64,000 nucleotides of DNA from Chrysogorgia sp. JL179-B06 (Eukaryota > Cnidaria > Anthozoa > Scleralcyonacea > Chrysogorgiidae): positions 391,001 to 455,000 of the forward strand of contig JAYKKM010000439.1 in assembly GCA_035772405.1 (NCBI GenBank). Reading direction: 5' to 3'. The translations under genes were made by a program, and so were the position numbers. A model generated the notes under the pieces. The model did no database searches. It saw only the letters and a program-made list of their open reading frames with translations, and was not told where the DNA came from. Shown here piece by piece: positions 52,920-63,893 of the stretch; the first letter of the stretch is position 1; each line of letters begins with the position of its first letter.

Positions 52920-53759
52920 TCACGAAGAATCTGACAAGTTTTTTTCCCGAAAGGTCACAATGTTTTTGACACCCTGGCCCTCAGTCACGAATATAGATCT
53001 TCCATATCGTCTTACAAGCATTTCCTTGAGGTACTGGTTTCCGTATGCTGCAGATTTGCTGTCACACAAGTATTCTCCCATTTTAGCTACTAGATCAGAT
53101 ATCGTTAGCTGTTCTTCATCATTTTCCTCCAGGAATGAACAAACCTTTTCAAATGCCTCCTCCTGATCACAGTCCTTTGGTCTTCCACTTTTTCGTCGTT
53201 TGGCGGAATCGACTGACGTGAACTGTTTTGGAATGTCCCGCAGTGTGCGAAAATTTACGCTACATGATTGGTGGTAAACACAGTCTGCTGCATGAAGATC
53301 GCCCCCAAAATATTCGATGCGGCCTTGAACAGCAATGGCCCATGCATCCCCCCTGGTTCTACAATGAACCAATATCGTTTGAACAAATGCATCTGTCCTC
53401 ACACAGTACACCCTTTCTTCACTATTTCGTTTAGCGTCTATTTTCTGAGCTTCAGTTCCACAGAAAAAGCAATGTGTTTTACTGTCATGTAGTCCCAGGG
53501 AAACACGAGCGCTTCTCTTTACTGACTGAGCAGAATCTGTCTGATCTTTCTTGCTTGAGATAAGAATATCCTTTTTGTTTATGTGATTTACCCGACATGT
53601 TTTGTGCACACTATTCCCAGCTTGGACTCTGACGTCAACACCTCTCTCGATGCTAGCACGGTTGATACCTTCAGCTCCTTTTTCACGAACCACCACGGTC
53701 TCCTCACAATCCAATTCCCTTTGGCATAATGGACACGTTTCTTTGCTTGAGCTGCTCAT
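52920..53759 (-). pseudogene. Cys-rich N-terminal part of the nested transposon protein
   Basis: 279 open codons from an ATG at 53759. Zinc-binding-type clusters: CPLCQRELDC, then SVHKTCRVNH; CFFCGTE, then YHQSCSVNFR. The frame ends 10 codons after an A7 run near 52945. In the +1 frame the reading goes on (CQILRDYYKSPREDDEEAQK) without a stop into the next ORF. One extra A therefore separates the two parts, which are otherwise one protein. Confidence 0.6.
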
Positions 53760-54880
53760 ATTTTACCCCTGAAAATATTAGTTTATGTCTCAGAAAAACA
53801 TGTAATATGTAAGATAAGCTTCACAACGGAGGGTCTCACTGCCGTCATGGCGACATGAAAAAAATTGGAAAATCGACCCATATGGAGCATGATACTCAGG
53901 GAATAATTCGGCCGTTGCGAAAATATATTTTTACGGGTTTAGGCAGACGATGGAATAAACGGTCGCCGTTTCGTCGGAATTCATCGGAAAAATATAATCA
54001 GCGTCTTGATTTGAAGCTGAGAGTATGGGCTATAAAACGGTATCTGATTGGTTTGGATAGAATAACAAACACAGCGATTGGTCGGCCTTTGCTATGAGGC
54101 CACAATTCACGCACGCAAATTTCACTTCCGGTCACTTCCGGTCCGAAAAAAAAAAAGCCGTCAAGGCCGATATTTACCATTTACAAAGAGCTTAGAGGAT
54201 ACGGAAAGCGATGATATCTTTGATAAAGACTATGGCTACATATCCAGTGAAAAAAAAAAAGGAAAATCGACTGGCAATTGATCGATTTAGACGAATATTC
54301 GAGCTGAATATGAAATACGATATTCGGTCATGGCCATGGGGGGAAATATATCTTTACGGGTTTCGCCGAAGCGATGGAATTCTAGTCGAAATTCCCTTTC
54401 AAACGAGGTATGGCTTGCCCTATTCCTGTAAAAATTCATAAAGATACTAACCGGGAAATAGTTTACTCTTATTTTGACTTATTTTGGTTTATTTTGTTGC
54501 GTTTGAAGCGGGCTATTTCGCTTGTAACTTCTGTTATGTTCACACGTTTTTGGCCATACTTGGTGTAGTGATAGTGTAAGTTTTATAATTCGATATTATC
54601 TCAGCGAAATTAATTTGAAACCCGTATTTTCAAAATTTTCAAGTCGAATATTTAAACTTTTTGCTTCATTTTGCTAATTTTTGCTGATTTTTTCAATGTT
54701 TTTCCAATTTGCGACGTTTATTTGTAGAAAGTAGAATATAACTCTGAAAGGTAATTGTATAGGCTTTCAAAAGAGATATAGCATGCCCTATTATTGTAAA
54801 TAGTTATTGAGATACAAGCCGACAAAGGGGTTCACCCATATTTTTCGGGAATTCGACCAGTAGAGAAAGAGTAATGGAAA
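53760..54880. other. 5' region of the nested transposon
   Basis: It contains a (+)-oriented tataaaac motif near 54030 and two partly similar segments (53870-54060 and 54250-54440) with aaaatcga and tttacgggttt. Short plus-strand ORFs (53855-54097, 54078-54281, 54211-54441) have no recognisable product. Confidence 0.4.
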
Positions 54881-55334
54881 ATGACTTAAAAACGGATAAA
54901 AGTCAATCTCGAAATTGGAAACTTTCCCATGCTCCAACTTTGTCCAACTTTTAGTATGTTGTTGACTAGACCCAGCCTAACATAAAACCACCATAAAACA
55001 AACTGTTGCAATTTTTTTGAAGTTGGGGTACTTTGTCGCTATATTGACCTTACTAACACATCAATGCTTAAGGTTGCTTAAAAAGTTTTTGACACCACCT
55101 GGCAACCAGTAAAGCAATTATGCAGCAAAATACTACAAGTTACCTAATGTTTAATGATATTAATTTAACATCCTAATCGTGCAGCAAAATGTTTATAATT
55201 TGGTGTATATACAGTGACATAATTAGCATATTACATGACTGTGACAACTCATAAATCCAGACATATACAAGTTGGTATGGGCAATCTAAGCACTAAGCAG
55301 CTGTGACAATATGTCGAAACTTCAATGTGTCGAA

Positions 55335-55470
55335 AAATACTTAAGAGTATACTTACATATATTCATGGACGACGTTTCGGACGATGTCTTCACGTCAGAT
55401 AAAGAAGGACACATCGTCCGACACATCATCCATGAATATACGTAAGTACTCTTACTTAAGTATTTTTCGA
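55335..55470. repeat. Foldback repeat with degenerate hammerhead-like core
   Basis: The arms aaaatacttaagagtata, tattcatgga and their complements fold into a long hairpin. On the minus strand the centre reads CTGACGTGA, then GACATCGTC, then CGAAACGTC, a diverged version of the 44-kb motif with two extra bases in the CUGAUGA box. It is followed by the 14-bp repeat found at 33-95. Confidence 0.55.
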
Positions 55471-55529
55471 TGCAGTGAAGTTCTCTTATTTCTCCTTTGC
55501 ATATTATATCTAGTTAGCCTAACCTCCAG

Positions 55530-57410
55530 GGTCATTTGCTGATGTTAAACATGTAAACAAGTTCTTGACACCAACTGCATGGGAGAGAAGGATTTTAGCT
55601 AATATCCTTCCTGTATTTTATATATATATACCATATATTAGCTAGGTAGTAATTTGTCACAGATTCAAATGCAATTTTAGTGACATTGCTAATTAAAGAT
55701 AATTCAGAATCTATTGTGGCTGCTTAGTTAGCCCATAGCAACTTGTATTTCTATGGATTTATGAGTTGTCACAGAGTTGTTAACTCTTCTATTAACTAAA
55801 CGGTAAGAGCTAATTAGGACATGACTGCCACATACACAACATGTAAATATGTCAGCTACAAGATAAAAATGTAATTTTAACAGTAATTCACAATACTATA
55901 CCCAATTACAAAGATGACGTTCAAACAGCCTAGAGCAGAATATCTTTATTTTCTTTCATCTGTCATGGATGATGATCCCAGGAATTTCTTCCCAAATATG
56001 GCACATAAATGTAACTTGTTTGGCATTTTTCATGTTCTCATACGGTAATTTCCATTGAATTAAGTCACGAATATCCTGAAATCAAAATTATATGATTGTG
56101 TTAGTAAATACTGTAAATGTTTTAAATGTCAATTTTCAAATGCTAAAGATGGGTTATGTTGAGTGAGTTTAATAACGGTAACTTAAGCATCATGCATGCT
56201 GTGTAGCAAAACGTTTTCATAAATAAATTTAAGCTATAATGTTTCTCATGGAGAAGGCAGGAAATAAAATCAGACATAGAATCCATAATCCACTACATAC
56301 AGTACAAGAGCTGAGTGGCATTCTTGCCACCTGAATATAAAATTCATATCTTGACTGCTGAGACAACCATGTACTGTAATATCCCTCATACAGTACACCA
56401 TGGCATATATACATATATTCAAGTTTAACTGTTCAAGTTTGGTTGGATAAGGCCACACCAATTTGATACTTCAGGGCACGGATTCAAAATTTTTAGGGTC
56501 GGTCGGAAAAATGAAAATAAAAAAGTACAAGCTCGTACTCAGTCTTTTCACCTGCCTAGCAGGTGAAAAGCCTAGGTACGAGGGTGAAAAGCACAAAAAT
56601 AACCAATTTTTGATCAAAGTGAATGATAGATACAAATTTTATTTTATTTGGTTTCACAAAAACAGGGTCGGTCAGATCCGCGCCCCGAACAATTAAATTT
56701 GTGTGGCCTATGAGTCAGGATATTATCTGAGAGAAAATAACACTCATACAAGAATAAAGTGATGAGTCAATGTTAAATGTATTATAACACTGTTTATCAA
56801 ATAACATTTTGAAAACTTGCGCAATTGGCTAAGAGCCATGTTTATATAACTGTATGTAAACATGGATTTTTCCCGCCATTTTTATAAAATGGACTGCAAG
56901 ACGAACCTTTGCTCACAAACAGCTAAAATTTCGATAAATATGTTCTGTGAGAGCCAACAAGAAAAAAAGCGAGAAGATTGGATGCTTTTCTTCACAGTTA
57001 AGAGCGTTTATGTTCAAAAAACATCTTTCCGTGTTTACATACCGTTATAGAAACACTCGTAAAAGTTTGAGAGAACTCGAAATAGTGTGGAAACACGAGC
57101 CCACTAATTTCTCCCAAACTTCCACTCATGTTTCTATAACTGCACGTAAACACGGAAAATGTTTTCTATTTCTTAAATATAACACACAATGGCATGCGTG
57201 GATATTTTCTTGATTGTCCTCTAACTCGTACAGACTTGTATAGGTCAGTAGAAGCAAACATAGCTTGCATGAGAAAAATAAACTTTTTGAAGTCTCTTTT
57301 GACCCTAGGGCGAGGGCAAATTTCCAGTGTCTTAAGGAAGCTGCTAATTAGTAAAGGCATTTTATCCGTTAGGTAGTCATTTGACTAGGTATAGTCATTT
57401 AGGTAGTTAT
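55530..57410. repeat. Tandem duplication, unit A (with insertion)
   Basis: Blocks aattaaagataattcagaat, tgtcacagagttgttaac, tctttattttctttc, catggagaaggcaggaa, gagagaaaataacactcat and gcttgcatgagaaa appear in the same order in unit B (57410-59160). Unit A also carries an extra block at about 56825-57190 with hairpins around gtttatataactgtatgta. Confidence 0.7.
55957..56076 (-). CDS. Possible terminal exon within the duplicated unit
   Basis: On the minus strand, the acceptor ttttgatttcag is followed by 39 codons (DIRDLIQWKLPYENMKNAKQ, then VTFMCHIWEEIPGII) and TGA, with AATAAA about 20 bp after. The corresponding place in unit B (about 57715-57840) is degraded. A minus-strand donor (aaag followed by gtaagtc at 59488) lies upstream, so a short spliced gene could span 59.7-55.9 kb. 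I do not recognise the product. It might be a gene of the CACTG-ended element. Confidence 0.3.
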
Positions 57411-59160
57411 TTGAGACAGGTTCAATTCAATTTAAGTGACAGTGCTAATTAAAAATAATTTAGGAACTATTGTGGCTTATGCTTAGGTAGCCCACCCATA
57501 CCAACTTATGGATGTGTATAGTATGAGATGTCACAGAGCTGTTAACCCTTCTACTAATTAAATGGCATCTTGAGCTAATTATGACTGTCATGTACACAAT
57601 ATGCAAAAATGTAATACATCATACAGTAATTCAAATTTCACAATACATAATAGATACTAACCGATTACAAAGATGACTTTCACACAGACAAAGCAGAATG
57701 TCTTTATTTTCTTTTTTCTGTCATGTATGATGATCCCAGGAACTTCTTCCCATATAAGGCACATACCGTACATGTAACTTGTTTGGCATTATCATGTTTT
57801 CATGTTTTCATGTTGAATTAAGTCAAGAAAATCCTGGAATCAATATTATATGTTGGTAAATAAATGCTTTAAATGTCAATTTTCAAAACGTTAAGAATTG
57901 TATTATGTTGAGTGAGTTTAATCATGGTAACTCAAGCAACGTGCAAGCTGTGTACCATTGTATGAAATTTCTGTAAGCATTGATCTTAAAGTGCCCCTGA
58001 GATAACTACAAGATATTGATTCCTGCCATTTGTTATCATGGAAATATAATTGTTCACATTTGCCAGAAAACAAAAAAATGTCTATGGAGAAGGCAGGAAC
58101 TTTCTTGCCACATGACAGTGGCGGCACAACGTGGTGTGGGCCCCGGTGAAAGAAACCAGTTTGGGCCCCCTCCCACAAAGTGACAACATGTATGCAAGGG
58201 GTCCAGAAATTTTTTGAATTAATAGGGTCTCTGAAATGACATTTCCTGCGAGAGCACCTTTGAGTAAAATCTAAAGACCACAAATCACTTTTTTGTAGTG
58301 TATCCATTATTTTTAAGAAACTATTATTAATAATAGCACCATTGATAAAAAGTGGCAATTTGCCGGATGGACCCCTCGGCCCAACTTCGTGGTGCGGTGC
58401 ACCGTTTGCACACCCGTAGTGCCGTCACTGCCACATGAACATAAAATTTATATCTTGTCACCACCATGTAATATCTAATTTATATAAGTAACTCAAGTTA
58501 TTATTTAATACACTTACACCTGGCATATGACCACTGTGATATGACATACATGTATGTATTTATTATATAGATGGGAGTGTTTTACTAATAAATAATTAAT
58601 ATGCAGTGACATATTTTCCATATCCTCAGTAGTGAAGATATCGATCACATGATTAAACATTTTCCTTTTGCATTGAATTACCTTTTGCATTGAATCTATA
58701 TAATAAAAAGAAAATTACAAGATGGCTTGAAGATATGAATTTTATCTTCAAGTGGTGTAAACAATAGTTTACTTATTCGCTGCGCTCATTCGTAAAATAT
58801 TGTTTTCACCACTCGAAGATAAAATTCATTTCTTTGCACCACCGTGTAATATCCTTTATATATTTAACTGCTTAAGTTTTGTTTGATAATAAGTAATAAC
58901 TCAGGGCTTTATCTGAGAGAAAATAACACTCATGCTAGATTGAGATGCGAGTCAATGATACAGTAAATGTATTATAATACTGTATAAACACACATGCATG
59001 AATAACTACAAACTGTGCAATACGCCAATAATATTTTCTTGATGTCATCTCATTCATTTTGTATAAAATCATGCACAACAGACTTGAGACTTGTATGGGC
59101 CAGTAGAAGCAGTATGGCTTGCATGAGAAACATAAACATTTTCTAACCAATTGGGAACTT
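57410..59160. repeat. Tandem duplication, unit B (with insertions)
   Basis: Diverged copy of 55530-57410. It has gained the hAT MITE at 58116-58430 and a small foldback at 58731-58835 (gatatgaattttatcttcaa and complement). Confidence 0.7.
58116..58430. mobile_element. hAT-type MITE, copy 2
   Basis: Same family as 30407-30728. Ends CAGTGGCGGCAC and complement, with a perfect 8-bp duplication ccacatga at 58108-58115 and 58431-58438. Confidence 0.9.
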
Positions 59161-59487
59161 TGATGTTTGAGTATGATATATAAATAATTTCGAACTATGT
59201 TATGCTGATTGTAAAGTCTTCGTTAAAATCGAATCTCGAAAATATAACAGCTACAGTATCACTATCAGTAAATTGTCAGGCCGAACATACAGGCAAACAC
59301 AACTCAAAAATAACCCTCTAAAACAACCATCCAATCATTTGATTACAATAATATAATGAAAACAAACAATTGAATAAGAACAGGGAATAAATAAATGCGC
59401 ATTATTTATTAAACAGCTTATTCAATAGCTAGTGCCGCTCAATCAAATTATATACAAATATTACTGATTAAACTGAATGTGACTTAC

Positions 59488-59800
59488 CTTTTAAAATCTG
59501 ACTGCAATCCTCGTGACCTCGTCTAAAGCCCACGACTAGGAAAGCAACGAGTCCTTTTGAAAACCATCACAAAATACAGCCAAGAAATTCAAATTAAATA
59601 TCAAAATATAACGATCAAACATATCAACAATCACCACCAAGTTCGCCTTGAAACATTTCGAAATGGCCGCGTGGTGTATTGTATCCCATGATTCTTTGAG
59701 GTCTCACAAGAATCGTGGGGTCGGTGGGGAGCGGAGCTAAGACCCTGGGTACGAGGTTGGGGATTCGCTTGCGCGTGTCATTCAGCCACACTTTCCGCGT
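59488..59800 (-). other. Possible first exon / promoter of a minus-strand transcript
   Basis: The strong donor (gattttaaaag then gtaagtcac) sits at 59488. Upstream on the minus strand the sequence is GC-richer than its surroundings, with ggccgcgtgg and a short hairpin (cccatgattctttgagg and partner). ATG codons here give only short frames, so it may be a non-coding first exon. Confidence 0.3.
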
Positions 59801-60499
59801 TGTTCGTTTTATGTTCGATTTAAAGTTTTTATTTTGTTATATTGTATTAATTATTGGATACAAATTTTGCGAAAAATGCTAGTTTAACAAAAACCAAGTG
59901 ACTGTAAATCAATTTTAATGGACATCTTTGTGTACAAAGTGGACACAGACCACGTCACATCAAGGTTATTTTCTCGAGATTCAGAAGCTTTACAAGAACA
60001 AAAACCCTAACCATAATCCAAATAAAAACTCTAGTCATAACCCTAAAATAAAATAATAAATAAATACTAACCCTACTTTTAAACTAAATATTTCAATGAT
60101 ATATATAATATTATGTGTCCAATACACAAAGTAGCAGCCCTTTAATGTGCCTAGCAATTTTGTAAAAATACTTCGGGTACCTATATCTAATCGGTGACCT
60201 AACACGGATCAGAAATTTTGTTTTAGAGTTAGGATTATCAGAGTTAGATTTGCGCTAACTTACACTGTGTTATTTTAGATTAATTAAATATATGGGATAT
60301 TCATCGCTAGGGACTATTGAGCAGGGTGAATCATCCCCAGGGATGAATGACAGCTGGAGGTCATGCATCCCTTGGGTTTACTCGTTCCTTGGGGCTGTTC
60401 CTAAATATTACTACATATCCCTGCTCATTGAAAAATACACATGTGATTGTTCTTTAGTTAAATGTAAACCAAATGCTATATCAGCTAAAATTTCTTTAT
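59801..60499. other. Unique stretch with degenerate telomere-like motifs
   Basis: Aaccctaacc and actaaccctac-type motifs lie at 60000-60080. The 69-codon ORF at 60292-60501 has no recognised product. Confidence 0.4.
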
Positions 60500-61030
60500 A
60501 ACCAGTTAAAAATTGGATAACTATAGCTTCAAAACATAAGTAGGTGCAACCAATTTGGTTTTGGCACTTTTATTATAATTGGTTACTTTGACCATTTTTT
60601 ATTAGTTGTAACCAAATTTGTTTGGTTGTTTTGACCAATATAACTCTAAAGCTATACAATGACCAATTAAAAATCGGTTACGGTAACCAATTTATTTAGG
60701 TTGTAACCAATACAATTGGTTGTCTTAACAGTTTTAAATTGGTTGCAACCAATTAAAACGGTTATTTTAACCAGTCGTTTTTTACAGTGCGGGTTAATAG
60801 TTACTGTTATGGAGCCGTAGTTTGTGTTCTATATTATGGGGAAACCTTCGACAACTGATTCATTTTAGCATCTAGATTAGAGACAGATAGTCTCTGTCGC
60901 CTGCAGTAAACTATATAGTGTGGTCCCTTCAAGATGGCCGCATAGAAATATACCCAGCTTAATTTTTTCGTAGCATCCAAACAACAGTTGCTCGATCCAG
61001 TCTTTATTTAGAGATCAGTGGATCTGGTTA

Positions 61031-61549
61031 AAGAATGAGTCTCATTGTGATGCATTACGGGTCACAATCTCGCTGACGGCCATTTTCGAGTCACGAAATT
61101 CGTTTGTTGTTTATATTCATCAACATGTGAACAATCCTTGGTATCAATTTAATATTCATTATTTTATCTTGTCGAAAGTTCGGCGTTTTTTAAACAATAT
61201 ACCTTGAGACCGATTATTTAAAACTAAGTGCGGGTTAAAGCTTCGCCATGACTGATTTTGCTACCTTCTTACCAGGTCTCGTTGGACTCCAGGCTCCTGC
61301 TGTTAATCTCACGCTAAATGTAGCTGATTCAAGGAGAGGACCAGACTAAATATGAAGATAGAATATCAATAAGAACATAATGGCTGATTTCCAGTGTGCA
61401 TTTTTTAAAAAGTTGAATATTTAGGTGTGTGGTAAAATTGTTTCAGTTCACTGAGAACATCTCTGAGTCCCCAACCGTCACCGACTCACCGATACGAACC
61501 GTCGACCTTTTGATCGATAGTGAGAACATCAAACATTAAGTTACATGGA
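61031..61549. other. Stretch between composite and satellite, no gene supported
   Basis: A 33-codon ORF in good start context (gccATGA at 61249) reads MTDFATFLPGLVGLQAPAVN. It is too short to call. A diverged antisense tRNA-like element lies near 61480-61540 (gatacgaaccgtcgacc). Confidence 0.35.
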
Positions 61550-63230
61550 CTCTGATGACAGAGTGGAGGTTGCGATAAGCATTGGTTCATAATGAGATAT
61601 GTATACTTGATAGACTATCAGAGTCGATGTAGCTCAATGGTTAGAACATCTCACTAGTCTACCCATGTACGTATGACATTATGAACCAATAGTTATCTTA
61701 ACCTTCACTCTCAGTGAGGCCGTCTTAGCGTTGAACTACAGGGACAGAACGAAAGTTAATATAAGAATTGGTTCATAATGTGACTTACGTACTACTTGGG
61801 TAGACTAGTGAGATGCTCCAACCATTAAGCTACAGTGTACATGGACTGAGATGACAAACTGAAGGTTAAAATAAGCATTTGTTCGTAATGTGACTTACAT
61901 ACTACTTAAGTAGACTAGTGAGACGCTCTACCCATTGAGCTCCATCCACTGAGATGACAGAGTGAAGGTTAAGATAAGCATTGGTTCATAATGTGACTTA
62001 CATACTACATGTGTAGACTAGTGAGATGCTCTAAACATTGAGCTATATCCACTGAGATGACAGAGTGAAGGTTAAGATAAGCATTGGTTCATAATGTCAC
62101 ATACGTACGTACATGTACTACTTGTGTAGACTAGTGAGATGCTCTAAACATTGAGTTATATCCACTGAGATGACAGAGTGAAGGATAAGATAACCATTGG
62201 TTCATAATGTCACATACGTACGTACATGTACTACTTGTGTAAACTAGTGAGATGCTCTACCCATTGAGCTATATCCACTGAGATGACAGAGTGAAGGATA
62301 AGATGATCATTGGTTCATGTCACATACGTACTACTTGAGTAGACTAGTGAGATGCTCTACCCATTGAGCTATATCCACTGAGATGACAGAGTGAAGGTTA
62401 AGATAAGCATTGGTTGATAATGTCACATACGTACTACTTGTGTTATTGTGTAGACTAGTGAGATGCTCTAAACATTGAGTTATATCCACTGAGATGACAG
62501 AGTGAAGGTTAGATAAGCATTTGTTCATAATGTCACATACGTACTACTTGTGTAGACTAGTGAGATGCTCTAAACATTGAGCTATATTGGCTCTGGTTAA
62601 GATAATCATTGGTTCATAATGTTACATACGTACTACTTGTATAGACTAGTGAGATGCTCTAAACATTGAGTTATATGGGCTCTGGTTAAGATAATCATTG
62701 GTTCATAATGTTACAACGGTGAGATGCTCTAAACATTGAGCTATATGGGATCTGGTTAAGTTAATCATTGGTTCATAATGTTACATACGTACTACTTGTA
62801 TAGACTAGTGAGATGCTCTAAACATTGAGTTATATGGGCTCTGGTTAAGATAATCATTGGTTGATAATGTTACATACATACTACTTGTATAGACTAGTGA
62901 GATGCTCTAAACATTGAGTTATATGGGCTCTGGTTAAGATAATCATTGGTTGATAATGTTACATACATACTACTTGTATAGACTAGTGAGATGCTCTAAA
63001 CATTGAGTTATATGGGCTCTGGTTAAGATAATCATTGGTTCATAATGTTACAACGGTGAGATGCTCTAAACATTGAGTTATATGGGATCTGGTTATTGGT
63101 TCATAATGTTACATACGTACTACTTGTATAGACTAGTGAGATGCTCTAAACATTGAGTTATATGGGATCTGGTTAAGATAATCATTGGTTCATAATGTTA
63201 CAACGGTGAGACGCTCTAACCATTGAGCCA
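61550..63230. repeat. Satellite derived from a tRNA-like SINE
   Basis: Roughly sixteen units of about 75-115 bp share tagactagtgagatgctcta, then aacattgagctatat, and ggttcataatgtNacatacg. Read on the minus strand, the unit contains ATATAGCTCAATGGTTAGAG-like sequence, i.e. a tRNA D-arm/A box. Unit length shortens along the array: earlier units carry ccactgagatgacagagtga, later units have gggctctggttaagataatc. The array resumes at 63897-64000 and continues past the window. Confidence 0.85.
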
Positions 63231-63350
63231 CCAGCAAGGTTACAGGTTCGATTCCTGTCCAGGACTCAGAAACATTTTCTGAGGATATGACCTTGACGAT
63301 CGTCCATGTATCGTCTGTCTACTCCAAGCTTCCACATTCACTACATCAGT
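63186..63350 (+). repeat. SINE body joined to the satellite
   Basis: A satellite unit with an antisense A box (gagacgctctaaccattgag) is followed at once by a sense B box (aggttacaggttcgattcct) and the SINE body (ttctgaggatatgacc, tcgtccatgtatcgtctg). The two boxes therefore point in opposite directions. Confidence 0.7.
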
Positions 63351-63561
63351 GTATATATACAACATTTATCATTATGTTATATATGTTATCTGTTATTATA
63401 TTATGATATATGTTATCTCAAATACCAACAATGAAGCACACGTAACTTCAGAAATTGCAGCTGCTTACAATAAATGGAATGCAATTAAGGACTTTTTTGA
63501 GACCATGAGATTAACATAACAATTATAGGATCTACGGTTAGACGCTCTATAACCATTGAGC

Positions 63562-63893
63562 TACCAGAACAAAACAGAACAGAACAGAACAGAACAGAAC
63601 AGAACAGAACAGAACAGAACAGAACAGAACAGAACAGAACAGAAAGGAACAAAACAGAACAGAACAGAACAGAACAGAACAGAACAGAACAGAACAGAAC
63701 AGAACAGAACAGAACAGAAAGGAACAAAACAGAACAGAACAGAACAGAACAGAACAGAAAGGAACAGAAAGGAACAGAAAGGAACAAAACAGAACAGAAC
63801 AGAACAGAACAGAACAGAACAGAAAGGAACAAAACAGAACAGAACAGAACAGAACAGAACAGAACAGAACAGAACAGAAAGGAACAAAACAGC
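63562..63893. repeat. (AGAAC)n microsatellite
   Basis: About 65 units of agaac with aaaggaac interruptions at semi-regular spacing. It starts inside a tRNA-like unit (ccattgagctaccagaac) and the satellite resumes directly after it. The long ORFs on both strands are repeat translations. Confidence 0.95.

Larger units (their letters stand above)
49362..55053 (-). mobile_element. Nested coding transposon (XPG-like nuclease plus CXC)
   Basis: Inverted ends of about 170 bp begin gtaaggtcaat and share aaaaaaattgcaacagtttg, ttggacaaagttggagcat and ggaaactttccc-type blocks at 49395-49530 and 54890-55040. The flanks are TA on both sides. It encodes three open stretches on the minus strand that belong to one long protein: Cys-rich N-terminus, large core and XPG-like/CXC C-terminus. 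Confidence 0.7.
49031..60789. mobile_element. CACTG-ended transposon with AACCAAT subterminal repeats
   Basis: The terminal inverted repeats read CACTGTAAAAAA, then GA(T/C)TGGTTNAAATAACC. Inside each end (49031-49210 and 60500-60789) the motif aaccaat or attggtt recurs about ten times, as expected of transposase-binding subterminal repeats. The immediate flanks are cg on both sides, so a 2-bp duplication is possible but not informative. CACTG ends suit CACTA/EnSpm-like or Academ-like superfamilies. The coding transposon at 49362-55053 is nested inside. Confidence 0.6.
48850..61030. mobile_element. MITE arms framing a nested transposon composite
   Basis: The left arm (48853-48985: cactgatctctaaataaaga, then aactattgtt, then aaactacggttcttat) and the right arm (60800-61030) are inverted copies. 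Between them lies the CACTG-ended element. The simplest reading is that this element jumped into the middle of a palindromic MITE. A single arm of the same family is at 36173-36290. Confidence 0.55.

Noticed and set aside
52935..52955. Programmed -1 frameshift at AAAAAAC
   Set aside because: The downstream ORF is in the +1 frame, not -1, so the slippery heptamer does not explain it.
61249..61350. Short ORF MTDFATFLPGLVGLQ as a first exon
   Set aside because: 33 codons ending in a stop, no donor site and no relatives recognised.
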